Assembly (NCBI GenBank): GCA_938003835.1
Contig: CALKXJ010000002.1
Coordinates: forward strand, 248,001-312,000
DNA length: 64,000 nucleotides
Source: an uncultured Bryobacteraceae bacterium
Lineage (GTDB): Bacteria > Acidobacteriota > Terriglobia > Bryobacterales > Bryobacteraceae
Direction of reading: 5' to 3'
The notes under the pieces were generated by a model. It searched no databases, was not told the DNA's origin, and worked only from the letters and a program-made list of their open reading frames with translations. The translations under genes were made by a program, and so were the position numbers. Of this stretch, positions 14,994 to 24,500 are shown piece after piece. Position 1 is the stretch's first letter. The number at the start of each line of letters is the position of its first letter.

Positions 14994-17090
14994 GTGGACC
15001 TGGCCACGCCGCTCACCTACGTGAAGGGCATCGGGCCGCCGCGCGCCGCCGTGCTCGAGTCCAAAGGCCTGCGCACGGTGGAGGACCTGCTCACCTATGC
15101 GCCGTTTCGCTACGAGGACCGCACCAACCTGAAGCCGGTGGCGCAACTGGCGCCGGGTGAAACCGCCACGGTGATCGCCGAAGTCCGCACGGCGCGCCTG
15201 GCCGCCTTCGAGCGGAAGCGGCTCGGGCTGTTCGAGGCCACCTTCCGTGACGGCTCCGGCGAGACGCTGCTGGCCAAATGGTTTCACGCCGAGTATCTGG
15301 CCCACGTGCTCGAGCCCGGCCTCAAAGTGGCCCTGTTCGGCAAGGTGGAGTTCGACCCCTACAGCGGCCGCCTCGTCATGCTCCATCCGGAGTACGAAAT
15401 CCTGAGTGCGGCCGACGAGGCCGAGGCAGGGCTGCACACGGGCCGGATCGTGGCGATCTACGAGGCGGCAGGCAAGATCACCACGCGCGTCTTCCGCACC
15501 CTCATCCATCGCGTGCTCGAGACGCTGAAGCCGGTCCCGGACCCCCTGCCGGAGACCGTCCGGCGGCGACTGGGGCTCGTGGAGCGATGGGCAGCCATCC
15601 GCGAGCTGCATTTTCCCGCGCCCGGTACGGATCTGCGCGCGCTGAACGCCTTTCGCACGCCCGCGCAATTCCGCATGATCTTCGAGGAGCTGTTCTGGCT
15701 GGAGTGCGGCCTGGCACTCAAGCGGCGCAAGGCGCGCCTCAGGGAGGGTATCGCCTTCGAACTCAACGACCGGGTGCGGGAGAAGATCAAACAGATGCTG
15801 CCCTTCAAGCCCACCGCGGCGCAGAAGCGGGTGCTCGCGGAGATCGCGCGCGACATGGCCGCCCCGCATCCGATGAACCGGCTGCTCCAGGGTGACGTCG
15901 GCAGCGGCAAGACGCTGGTGGCGGCCGAGGCGGCTATCATCGCCATCGAGAACGGCTATCAGGTGGTCGTGCTCGCGCCGACGGAGATTCTCGCCGGCCA
16001 GCACCAGTACTATTTCAAGCAACTGTTCGCGCGGCTCGGCTATGTGGTGGCGCTGCTCGTCGGTTCGATGTCGGCGCGCGAGAAGCGCCAGGCGAAGAGG
16101 CTGCTGGCCGAAGGGAAGATCCAGATGGTGGTGGGCACGCACGCGCTGCTCGAGGAGGACGTGGCCTTCCACCGGCTCGGGCTGGTGATCATCGACGAGC
16201 AGCACCGCTTCGGCGTGATGCAGCGGCTGCGGCTGATGGAGAAGGCTGCCGCTCCGGATGTCCTGGTGATGACGGCCACGCCCATCCCGCGCACCCTCGC
16301 GCTGACGCTGTACGGAGACCTGGATACGTCGATTCTCGACGAGCTGCCCCCGGGCCGCAAGCCCGTCAAGACCTATCACGTCACCGAGGACCGCATCGAA
16401 CAGGTCTATAGCTTCCTGGCGCGCGAGATCGAGAAGGGCCGCCAGGCGTACGTAGTCTACCCGGTCATCGAAGAGTCCGAGACCCGGGCGCTCAAGGCGG
16501 CCGAGCAAATGTACCGGCACCTGAGCGAAGTGGTCTTTCCGGGCGTCAAGATCGGCCTGCTCCACGGCCGCCTGGGCGCCGAGGAGAAGGAAGCCGTCAT
16601 GACCGCCTTCAAGCAGGGCGAAATCCGCATCCTGGTTTCGACGACCGTGGTGGAGGTGGGCGTCGATGTGCCCAACGCGACGGTGATGGTGATCGAGCAG
16701 GCCGAGCGGTTCGGCCTGGCGCAGCTTCATCAGTTGCGCGGGCGCGTCGGGCGCGGCGCCGAACAAAGCTACTGCATCCTGGTGACGGGCAAGTTGAACG
16801 AGGCGGCCCAGGAACGCATCCGGACGCTGGTCGAGTCGACCGACGGCTTCAAGATCGCCGAGGCGGATCTCCGGCTGCGCGGGCCGGGCGAGTTCTTCGG
16901 CACGCGGCAATCGGGCCTGCCGGCGTTCCGCCTGGCCAACATCATCCGGGACCAGGAGATCCTCGAGCTGGCGCGCAGCGAGGCCGAAGCCTTTGTCGAG
17001 CAGCCTCCCTCGCCCGAGGAGCTCAGGCGTGCGGTGGCTTACATTCGCGAGCACTGGCAGCGGCGCTACGGGCTGGTGCAGGTCGGTTGA
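14994..17090 (+). CDS. recG: ATP-dependent DNA helicase RecG
   Basis: Branch-migration helicase that reverses stalled replication forks and processes Holliday junctions. 698 residues from the GTG at 14994 (TTG at 14991 is the alternative), typical of the family. It contains an N-terminal wedge/OB domain (about 1-240), then the helicase motifs: Walker A GDVGSGKT, DEQH, MTATPIPRT and the C-terminal QLRGRVGRG. It is followed 4 bases later by rsmD, a common gene order, so the two are probably co-transcribed. Confidence 0.96.
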   Translation: MDLATPLTYVKGIGPPRAAVLESKGLRTVEDLLTYAPFRYEDRTNLKPVAQLAPGETATVIAEVRTARLAAFERKRLGLFEATFRDGSGETLLAKWFHAEYLAHVLEPGLKVALFGKVEFDPYSGRLVMLHPEYEILSAADEAEAGLHTGRIVAIYEAAGKITTRVFRTLIHRVLETLKPVPDPLPETVRRRLGLVERWAAIRELHFPAPGTDLRALNAFRTPAQFRMIFEELFWLECGLALKRRKARLREGIAFELNDRVREKIKQMLPFKPTAAQKRVLAEIARDMAAPHPMNRLLQGDVGSGKTLVAAEAAIIAIENGYQVVVLAPTEILAGQHQYYFKQLFARLGYVVALLVGSMSAREKRQAKRLLAEGKIQMVVGTHALLEEDVAFHRLGLVIIDEQHRFGVMQRLRLMEKAAAPDVLVMTATPIPRTLALTLYGDLDTSILDELPPGRKPVKTYHVTEDRIEQVYSFLAREIEKGRQAYVVYPVIEESETRALKAAEQMYRHLSEVVFPGVKIGLLHGRLGAEEKEAVMTAFKQGEIRILVSTTVVEVGVDVPNATVMVIEQAERFGLAQLHQLRGRVGRGAEQSYCILVTGKLNEAAQERIRTLVESTDGFKIAEADLRLRGPGEFFGTRQSGLPAFRLANIIRDQEILELARSEAEAFVEQPPSPEELRRAVAYIREHWQRRYGLVQVG

Positions 17091-17094
17091 GGCG

Positions 17095-17625
17095 ATGCGC
17101 GTGATCGGAGGCGCCTACCGAAGCCGGAGGATCCGCAGTCTGCGCGGACTCGACGTGAGGCCGACGCCGGACCGGCTGCGCGAGGCACTGTTCAACGTCC
17201 TGGCGCCGCGCCTGGAGGGCACGGTTTTCATCGACGCCTATGCCGGCACGGGCGCCGTGGGCATCGAGGCCCTGAGCCGCGGCGCCGCCCGTGTGATCTT
17301 CATCGAGTGGAAGCGTGCGGCGGTGGAGCGGATCCGGGAAAATCTGCGGTCGCTCGGCATCAAGCAGAACTTCGAGATCCACCACGCCAGGGCCGCCGCG
17401 GCGCTCGAGCGCCTCCGCGGCGACATCGTCTTTCTCGATCCGCCTTACGAGCTCGCGCAGGAATACGAGGCTTCGCTGGGTGCGCTCGGCCGGAGGCCGC
17501 CTTCGCTGGTGGTGGTCCAGCATGCCTGTCGCCAAACGCTGGCCGAGCGCTACGGCGCGCTCGAGCGCACGCGCACGCTCCGGCACGGCGACAACTGCCT
17601 GAGCTTTTACGAACCTGCCGCGTAG
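17095..17625 (+). CDS. rsmD: 16S rRNA (guanine(966)-N(2))-methyltransferase RsmD
   Basis: SAM-dependent methyltransferase acting on G966 of 16S rRNA. 176 residues from the ATG at 17095, beginning MRVIGG, the standard family start. Motif I is DAYAGTGAVGIEALSRGA and the catalytic motif is DPPY (in IVFLDPPYELA). Open frame exists further upstream inside recG but is not part of the protein. The stop codon abuts a GC hairpin shared with the convergent RidA gene. Confidence 0.95.
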   Translation: MRVIGGAYRSRRIRSLRGLDVRPTPDRLREALFNVLAPRLEGTVFIDAYAGTGAVGIEALSRGAARVIFIEWKRAAVERIRENLRSLGIKQNFEIHHARAAAALERLRGDIVFLDPPYELAQEYEASLGALGRRPPSLVVVQHACRQTLAERYGALERTRTLRHGDNCLSFYEPAA

Positions 17626-17644
17626 CGCGATTCGATCCCGCGCT
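17624..17644. terminator. GC hairpin between convergent genes
   Basis: AGCGCG (17624-17629) pairs perfectly with CGCGCT (17639-17644) around a 9-base loop, exactly between the rsmD stop and the RidA stop. There is no U-tract, so it would be a non-canonical bidirectional terminator. Confidence 0.4.
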
Positions 17645-17656
17645 CCTGCGGTACGC

Positions 17657-18859
17657 CTACTTCACGGCGATCAGCGAGATCTGCTCGAGCATCGGCCAGC
17701 GGCCTTCTGCGTCCGGCTTGCGCTCGACCGGCGGCAGAGGCTGCACCGTCGTGCGCGTGGGCGGAGCGCCTGAAAAGTACGACCCGTAGACCTTGTTCAT
17801 CTTGGGAAATTCATTCAGGTCGTCGACGTAAACGTTGGCCGCCACCACGTGCGAAAAGTCCAGCCCGGCCTCCTCGAGTCCGTCGAGCAGATTCCGCATC
17901 GACTGGCGCACCTGAAGCTCAATCTCCGGCGCCCAGATGCCGCTGTTCGGCCCCGGAATGAAACCGCTTTTGGCCGAGCAGTAAAGCGTATCGCCGGCAA
18001 AGACGCAGGGACTCGCCGTCGGGCTGGGCGGCATGTTCTTGGGCCGCACCGCGCGACGCTGGGAGAGGTCCCGCACGGCCACGCCCGTCAGCTCGAAGTT
18101 CGAGCCCGCCGGCAACTCGTTCATGCGGATCGTCGCCCGCGCCGGCGTGTTGCCGAACTCGAAGTACTGGGCGTAGACCTTGTTCATCGTCTCCATGGGC
18201 ATCGCCGCGCTCAGATACGGATTCGTGAAGACCAGGTGGGCGTGGCTCAAGCCGGCAGCTTTGAGCACCTTGCCCGCGCGCTCGAGCGCCACGCGCACCT
18301 CCTCGGCCGGATCCGCCGGCGCGCGCCCGGTGGCCAAATCCCGCCCGTTCACGGCCGCCAGGTAGAAACGGTCGTGGGTCAGCACGCCGCGGCCCTCGCC
18401 GCCGGGCAGCTCCACCACCTTCTTGTTGGCGAGCTCCCGTACGGCCACCACCGTGATCTCGATCGGCGTGTCCGTAGGCATGCGCTTGACGCCGACCACG
18501 GCCCGCGCCGGCGGATTCCTGGAGAAGTAGGTCCGCCAGATCCGGTCCACGGTGTCGAGATCCGACATCCGTTCGAGGTAGAGGTGGGCGTAGACCACAT
18601 GCTCCATCGTCAGCCCGGCGGCCTCGACGATGGATTTGACATTCTCCAGGCATTGCCGGGCCTGCGCCTCCACACCCTCCGGCTGCTTGCCGTCGGGAGC
18701 GCGCACGCCCTGCCCGGAGACGTATAAATAGTCGCCCACCAGGATGCCCGGGCTGTAGGGACCCACCGGGGGCGGGCCCACCGGCGGCACGATGACGCGC
18801 CGCTCGGCGCCGCCGGCGGCGCTAGCGACAACCAACGTGAACAACAGGGTCTTGACCAT
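17657..18859 (-). CDS. Exported protein with three tandem RidA (YjgF/UK114) domains
   Basis: 400 residues from the ATG at 18859, starting with a signal peptide (MVKTLLFTLVVASAAGGA). Three RidA-like domains follow, at about 21-141, 148-263 and 277-400. Each keeps the arginine of the family active pocket (R119, R241, R369 in PAR/PAR/PTR contexts). At the position of E. coli RidA Glu120, which supports deamination of 2-iminobutyrate, I see Thr136, Thr258 and Ser395, so imine deaminase activity is doubtful (alignment done by eye). Canonical RidA is a cytoplasmic single-domain trimer; this looks like a covalent, exported trimer. An ATG at 18883 would add eight residues. Confidence 0.8.
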   Translation of the reverse strand: MVKTLLFTLVVASAAGGAERRVIVPPVGPPPVGPYSPGILVGDYLYVSGQGVRAPDGKQPEGVEAQARQCLENVKSIVEAAGLTMEHVVYAHLYLERMSDLDTVDRIWRTYFSRNPPARAVVGVKRMPTDTPIEITVVAVRELANKKVVELPGGEGRGVLTHDRFYLAAVNGRDLATGRAPADPAEEVRVALERAGKVLKAAGLSHAHLVFTNPYLSAAMPMETMNKVYAQYFEFGNTPARATIRMNELPAGSNFELTGVAVRDLSQRRAVRPKNMPPSPTASPCVFAGDTLYCSAKSGFIPGPNSGIWAPEIELQVRQSMRNLLDGLEEAGLDFSHVVAANVYVDDLNEFPKMNKVYGSYFSGAPPTRTTVQPLPPVERKPDAEGRWPMLEQISLIAVK

Positions 18860-18915
18860 CCTCGCTGTGCCTCTCTCGGCCATTGTCGCACGGCGCCACA
18901 GCCGCGCCGTTGCGA

Positions 18916-18921
18916 TAAGAT
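18916..18921 (+). promoter_or_regulatory. -10 box, putative leaderless start of the 18929 gene
   Basis: TAAGAT ends 7 bases before the ATG at 18929. No Shine-Dalgarno is possible in the gap. Confidence 0.4.
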
Positions 18922-18928
18922 TGCGGGT

Positions 18929-19240
18929 ATGCCGAAAGCCAGGAGCCCGATGTTTGAAGTCGAATGTCCGGTCTGCCAGGCGACGCTGAAGATCGACCCC
19001 GCAACGAAAGCGGTCATCAGCCACCGCGAAAAACCAAAGCCGGCCGCCATCGAGGATCTCGACGCCGCCGTCGCCAAATTGCGCGGCGAAGCCGCCCGCC
19101 GCGAGGAGCTCTTCAGGAAATCGATCGAGGAACAGAAGACGCGCCAGGAGGTGCTGGCCAAGAAGTTCGACGAGCTGTTCAAGCAGGCCAAGGAGAAGCC
19201 GGAGAGCCCTCGGCCGCTCAAAGATATCGATCTGGACTAG
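18929..19240 (+). CDS. Small zinc-ribbon/coiled-coil protein
   Basis: 103 residues, function unknown. The N-terminus has a single CxxC (C13 and C16, VECPVC), suggestive of half a zinc ribbon completed by dimerisation. Residues about 40-90 are charged and heptad-like (LDAAVAKLRGEAARREELF), so a coiled coil is likely. An internal ATG at 18950 would remove the first seven residues. It lies 20 bases before the downstream Gfo/Idh gene on the same strand and may be co-transcribed. Confidence 0.7.
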   Translation: MPKARSPMFEVECPVCQATLKIDPATKAVISHREKPKPAAIEDLDAAVAKLRGEAARREELFRKSIEEQKTRQEVLAKKFDELFKQAKEKPESPRPLKDIDLD

Positions 19241-19260
19241 ACCACAAGGAGATGAATGAC

Positions 19261-20445
19261 ATGGCGGTCATCAGCCGACGGCGTGCTCTGGCAGGGGCCG
19301 CCGCCAACCTTATGATCCTGCCGTCGGAGACGGTCTTTGGCTCGCAAGCCAACTCGGCGGTGAGCTTCGGAATTATCGGCACGGGAGGCCGCGGGCGCTA
19401 CGTGGGTACGCACATGGCGCGCGATCCGCGGGCACGCCTTACGGCCATTTGCGATGTTTTCCCGGACCGCATCGATCTGGCCAAGACGCAGGTGCCGGGC
19501 GCCGACAAGGCGCGCGCCTTCCGGGACTACCGTGACCTGCTCGCCCAAAGCGACGTCGATGCGGTGCTCATCGCCACGCCCGTTTTCCTGCACCCGGAGC
19601 ACTTCGAGGCCGCCGCGGCGGCGGGCAAGCACATCTATTGCGAAAAGCCCGCCGGCGCCGATGTGGCGGGCGTCAAGCGCCTCATGCGCGCCGCCGAGAA
19701 GGCCGACAGGAGCAAGACCCTCGCCTTCGGCTTCCAGCAGCGCTTCAGCCCCGAGTACCTGGCCGCCGAGCGGATCCTGCGCGAGGGCAAGATCGGCAAG
19801 ATGACGCTCATGCTGAGCTACTGGATCCTGGGCGGGCCGCCGCCGGAGCGCTTCGAATCCAAGTACCCGCCGGAGGAGGAGAAGCTCCGCCACTGGGCCC
19901 GCTGGACAGAGCTCTCGGGCGGGCCGATCGTCGAGCAGGACTGCCACGGCCTGGACACTTTGAACTGGTTCGCCCGGGCCCGCCCGCTGAGCGCCGTCGG
20001 ACGCGGTGGCCTCCGCTATCCGGTTCCCTACGGCGACTGGACTTCCGACCACCACGACATCATCTACACCTATCCGGATGGCCTCACCGGCTGGCTGCTC
20101 TCCATCAAGTTCACGGCCGGCTATCGCGACGTCAAGGAGCAGTTTTATGGCTCGAAGGGGATGCTCGAGACGGCGCGGACCTACTACAAGTGGCACGGCC
20201 CGATCCCGACCTCGCCGCTCACCAATGCCGACGACTTGAGAGACCGCAGCCTGATTGAACGCGCCGATTCCAAGCGCGAGATCACCATCGATGCGGTGGA
20301 GGCCTTCTTCACCAGCATCGTCGAGGGAAAACCGTTCAGCATGGCGAGGGATGCCGCCGAGAGCACCCTGACGGCGATTCTCGGGCGGATGGCGCACGAA
20401 TACAGGCGCGAAGTCACCTGGGAGGAGATGATGCGCTCGGCTTAA
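19261..20445 (+). CDS. Gfo/Idh/MocA family oxidoreductase, Tat-exported
   Basis: 394 residues from the ATG at 19261, chosen because AAGGAG (19246-19251) lies 9 bases upstream, whereas it abuts the earlier in-frame ATG at 19252. Twin arginines (SRRRALAG) suggest Tat export. The Rossmann motif is IIGTGGRGR and the catalytic motif is CEKP (127-130). The C-terminal part follows the usual alpha/beta fold, with a long stretch around WTSDHHDIIYTYPDG. It is convergent with the DUF6807 gene, 7 bases apart. The substrate is unknown. Confidence 0.85.
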   Translation: MAVISRRRALAGAAANLMILPSETVFGSQANSAVSFGIIGTGGRGRYVGTHMARDPRARLTAICDVFPDRIDLAKTQVPGADKARAFRDYRDLLAQSDVDAVLIATPVFLHPEHFEAAAAAGKHIYCEKPAGADVAGVKRLMRAAEKADRSKTLAFGFQQRFSPEYLAAERILREGKIGKMTLMLSYWILGGPPPERFESKYPPEEEKLRHWARWTELSGGPIVEQDCHGLDTLNWFARARPLSAVGRGGLRYPVPYGDWTSDHHDIIYTYPDGLTGWLLSIKFTAGYRDVKEQFYGSKGMLETARTYYKWHGPIPTSPLTNADDLRDRSLIERADSKREITIDAVEAFFTSIVEGKPFSMARDAAESTLTAILGRMAHEYRREVTWEEMMRSA

Positions 20446-20452
20446 AGGGCGC

Positions 20453-21379
20453 CTACCGGCGGGCGAAGTGCGCGTAGAGCTCCGCCAGAGCGGCAGCGTG
20501 CGCGTCGCCGGAGTGAATGACGACGCGGTAGCGAAAGCGCATCGTTTCGCCCGGCCGGAGCACGGCGCTGCCATCCCGGCTCTTGTCGCCGGTGAAGTCG
20601 CGCTCGCCGAAAACGTTGGCCGCGAACAGGCCGTAGCCGCGTGCGTGCCAATAGGTCGGGTGGCGGAAGCTGGACGGATGATCGAAGATAGCGATGCCTA
20701 GCGTTTCGCCCTCCACTTGGCCGGAATAGTCCATCCACGGCGCGCGCGTGCCCCAAACCTGCTTCTCGCCGCTGCGGCCGTCGGCGCTCACCAGGCGGCC
20801 GCCGCGGGTCTCGTTCATCGACTCGGCCACGCGGATGGCGAAAGTTCCCTCTTTCGTATCGCCGAATCGAACCTCCCGTACGCCCCTCAGCTCAATGTCA
20901 AAGTCGATGAGCCGGAGCGCAGGATCGGAATGGAAGACCATCCTGCGCAGCTCGGTGAGCAGCACGGCGCCGTCCGGCGCCAGCCAGTCGAACTCGGCGG
21001 TGAGCGAACCTTTTCGCGCCCCGTTTTCGAGCTTGACGAGCCGCTTGAGGGCGATGCGGCCGAACTTGCCGCCCCGGCGCTCGGCGGTGGCGGACCAGAA
21101 ATCGAAGCCGTTGACGTCGCCGTGAGCGAACCACAGGCCTTGATGATGGGGATGATCATGGCGCTCGCCTGCGACCACCTCCATGGGATAACGCCGCGTG
21201 ACGATCTTGCCGGAGGCCGAGCGCAGCGGGTGCAGGTAGGGCTTGCTGGTCTCAGGACCAAAAAACAGTTCGGTGAAAGGCCGTCCGTCGATCTCGATGC
21301 GAACGCTGGTGTCGCCTGGCTGAAAAACCACGCCGGCGACGGCGGGCAGCGCCGCCAGCAGCAGGCACGCCTCTCTCAT
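20453..21379 (-). CDS. DUF6807 (PmoA-like) secreted protein
   Basis: 308 residues from the ATG at 21379, starting with a signal peptide (MREACLLLAALPAVAG). It carries the signature HDHPHHQGLWFAHGDVNG in the first third, and a beta-rich remainder with HPTYWHARGYGLFAANVFG. The family is annotated in databases as methane-oxygenase PmoA-like, but members in Acidobacteria and Planctomycetes sit with sugar oxidoreductases and have no shown link to methane. A role beside the exported oxidoreductase at 19261 is inferred from position only. Confidence 0.8.
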   Translation of the reverse strand: MREACLLLAALPAVAGVVFQPGDTSVRIEIDGRPFTELFFGPETSKPYLHPLRSASGKIVTRRYPMEVVAGERHDHPHHQGLWFAHGDVNGFDFWSATAERRGGKFGRIALKRLVKLENGARKGSLTAEFDWLAPDGAVLLTELRRMVFHSDPALRLIDFDIELRGVREVRFGDTKEGTFAIRVAESMNETRGGRLVSADGRSGEKQVWGTRAPWMDYSGQVEGETLGIAIFDHPSSFRHPTYWHARGYGLFAANVFGERDFTGDKSRDGSAVLRPGETMRFRYRVVIHSGDAHAAALAELYAHFARR

Positions 21380-21465
21380 GTAAGCAAGTAGAGCAGATCG
21401 CACGCACCAGCGGCAACCATCGGGCCCGGGGCGCTGTGGCGACCCGCTGGGGGCCGACGTCCGGG

Positions 21466-21495
21466 TTGCAATGGGCTTGCAAGACTGTGTAGCAT
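21466..21495 (+). promoter_or_regulatory. Candidate promoter of the TonB receptor gene
   Basis: TTGCAA (21466-21471), an 18-base spacer, then TAGCAT (21490-21495). A transcript would start near 21502, leaving a short leader with the strong AGGAGGT at 21514-21520. Confidence 0.4.
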
Positions 21496-21524
21496 CTGCT
21501 AGATCCTTAGTTCAGGAGGTCGCA

Positions 21525-24500
21525 ATGGGGAGTTTTAAGAAACCACGGGGAAAGACCCGCGTCGGCTATGCCTTGCCGTTGACGTGGTCCATGCTGATGC
21601 TGGCCGTTCTGTCGGGGGCGCCGCCGCTGGCGGCTCAGGTGGCCACCGCTGAGCTCTCCGGCACCGTAACGGATCCGACCGGCGCCGCTGTGCCGAACGC
21701 CACAGTAACGGCCATCAACGCCGCCACGGGCGTCGTCGTTCGGGAGACGTTGACCAGCGCCGGCGGCGAGTACGTGATGACCTTCCTTCCGCCGGGAACT
21801 TACACGCTCACCGCTGAGGCGCCCGGCTTTCGCAAGCTCCAGCAGACCGGCGTGACGTTGAACGTCAACCAGCGCGCGCGCCTCGATCTGCGCCTGGAGG
21901 TGGGCCAGGTGACCGAGACCGTCGAGGTGCAGGCAACGGCGCCGCTGCTCGAAAGCCAGTCCTCCTCGCTCGGCAGCGTCATCGGCGAGCGCTTCGTCAG
22001 CGAGTTGCCGCTCAACGGGCGAAACTTCGTGCAACTGGCGATCCTCACGCCCGGGGTCAACGGAACCGGATACTCGACTCCCGGCACCATCCAAAGCGGA
22101 ACCCGGCCTGACGATCGGCGGCCCGGCACCGAGATCTTCTCCAACGGCAATCGCGAGGGGTCGAACAACTTCCTCTACGACGGCGTGGACAACAACGAGC
22201 GTCTGATCCAGCTCATCGTTTACCGGCCGGCGGTTGAAGCGATCCGCGAGTTCAAGGTGCAGACGAACATGTTCTCGGCCGATGTCGGGCGCAACTCGGG
22301 CGCCGTCGTCGATGTAATCACCAAGAGCGGGACCAACGAGATCCACGGCGCCGCCTTCTACTTCCACCGCAACTCGGCGATGGACGCCAAGAACTTCTTT
22401 ACGCGGCCGGGCGCATCGGTCCCGCCGTTCCGCTACAACCAGTTCGGCTTTGCCGTGGGCGGGCCAATCGTGCGCAATCGGACCTTCTGGTTTGCCGACT
22501 ACGAAGGCTTCCGGCGCAGTCTGCTGAACACCACGACGCGGACCGTGCCGACGCTCGCCATGCGGCAGGGCGATTTCTCCGGCCAGCCCAATACGATCTT
22601 CGATCCGCTGACCACGACGCCGCAGGGCTCCGGTTTCGTGCGCACGCCCTTCCCGGGCAACCGCATCCCCGCCAATCGCTGGGATCCGGTCACGGCGAAA
22701 TTAATGAACGCCTATCCGGCCCCGCAGACCCCGGGCCTGGCCAACAATTACGTCGCCGAGCTTAAACAGACGCAAGATTGGGATCAGGGCGACATCCGCG
22801 TCGACCATCAGTTCACGCCGAACGACAATTTCTTTGCCCGCTACTCGATCCAACACACCACCACCTTCGCCCCGAACACGTTCCCGGAGGTGCAGATTCC
22901 CGGTGTCTCGCGCAAGGTGGGCGTCGGCAACGAAGACTCCTTCGCCGGCCCGGCCTTCAACCCTGTTCAGCACGCCGTGGCCAGCTACGTCAAGGTGCTC
23001 TCGCCGCGCCTGGTGAACGACTTTCGCATTGGGTTCAACCGCTTCCGGTTGGACTACACCGATGTCAGCCACGTTCCCGGCGGCAAGCTGGGTGTCGAGC
23101 TGGGGGTCCCGAACGCTAACGGCCATCCGCTGCAAACCGTCTTTCCAATCTTCAGCCCGGCCGGCTACACCGGCGTCGGCCACAGCCGCTCGCTGCCGAT
23201 CTACCGGCGGAGCAACACCTTCCAGTACACCGACAACGTCACGTACACGAGCGGCGCGCACACGCTCAAGTTCGGGGCGACCGTCATCCGCCGGCAGATC
23301 ACCGAGTATCAGACCAACCGCGGCAACGGGCGGTTCAACTTCTCGGCCGCCTTCACGGATTCGCGGCAGGGCGGCGGCACCGGCCACGCCATGGCCAGCT
23401 TCCTGCTCGGCTACGCCAATCTGATCGAGCAGGATTACACGCTGGCCTGGACGGGACAGCGCGGCTGGGAGCACGGCCTCTACGTTGCCGACGACTGGCG
23501 CATCAACCGGCGCCTGACGTTCAATCTCGGACTACGCTGGGAGTACTTTAGCCCCTACACCGAGGTGGCCGACCGGATCGCGAATTTCGATCTGGCCACG
23601 GCTACGATGAAAATCGCCGGCCGGGACGGAGTCGACCGGCGCCTCGGCATGCAGAGGGACTTCAAAAACTTCGCGCCGCGCTTCGGCTTCGCCTGGCGCT
23701 TGATGGAACACACGGTGCTTCGCGGCGGCTACGGCATCTTCTACAATCCGAACGGCAACGGCGGAGCGCTCATGCGGCTGTTCCGGCACGTGCCTTTCGG
23801 TCCGGTCTACAGCGTCACGCCCGGCGACGTCTTTGTCGGCCCGCGCGTGAGCGACGGCTTCCCGCCGCCTCCAGAAGTCGATTTCCGCGTGGCTGCCGAC
23901 CCGTACGGAGTGGTCTTCAGCGTTCCGAGCTATTACACCTCGGCTTACGCCCAGCAGTACAACCTCACCCTTCAGCACGAGGTCGCCCCCTGGCAGATGC
24001 TGTTCAAAGTAGCCTACGTGGGCAATCTCGGGCGGAGGTTAGGCACCGTCTACGACTACAACCAGCCGGAGCCTGGTCCCGGGACGGTGATCAGCCGCAG
24101 GCCGTACGGACAGATTCGCCCGCGACTGACCAGCGTCAACCTGGCCGTCTCGGACGGCCTGAGCAACTACAACGCCCTGCAAGTCTCCGTCGACAAGCGC
24201 TTCAGCCACGGTTTCGCCATGCTGCTCGCCTACACCTGGTCCCATGCGATCGATACCGTCGGAACCGAGTTCGGCGGGGGCACGGGGACGCCCCAGGACC
24301 GCCGGTGCCGCCGGTGTGACCGCAGCAATGCATCCTTCGACCTCCGGCACCGGGCCACGATCTCCTGGACCTATCATTTGCCGTTTGGCAAGGGCCGGAG
24401 GTGGATGAGTCAGGGCAACGTGAGCGAGTATCTGTTCGGCGGCTGGCAGCTCAACGGAATCACCACGCTTCAGACCGGCCTGCCGTTCACGCCGTCGCTC

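Noticed and set aside
14829-17054. Minus-strand open frame of 741 codons opposite recG
   Set aside because: Antisense to an intact recG, no recognisable motif, no ribosome site; a shadow of codon bias.
17657-18859. Frameshifted or duplicated single RidA gene
   Set aside because: The reading frame is continuous, and the three domains differ clearly in sequence, so this is an old fusion and not a recent duplication or assembly error.
20453-21379. Methane monooxygenase subunit (PmoA)
   Set aside because: The family label is historical; the protein is secreted, has no particulate methane monooxygenase features, and there are no pmoB or pmoC genes nearby.
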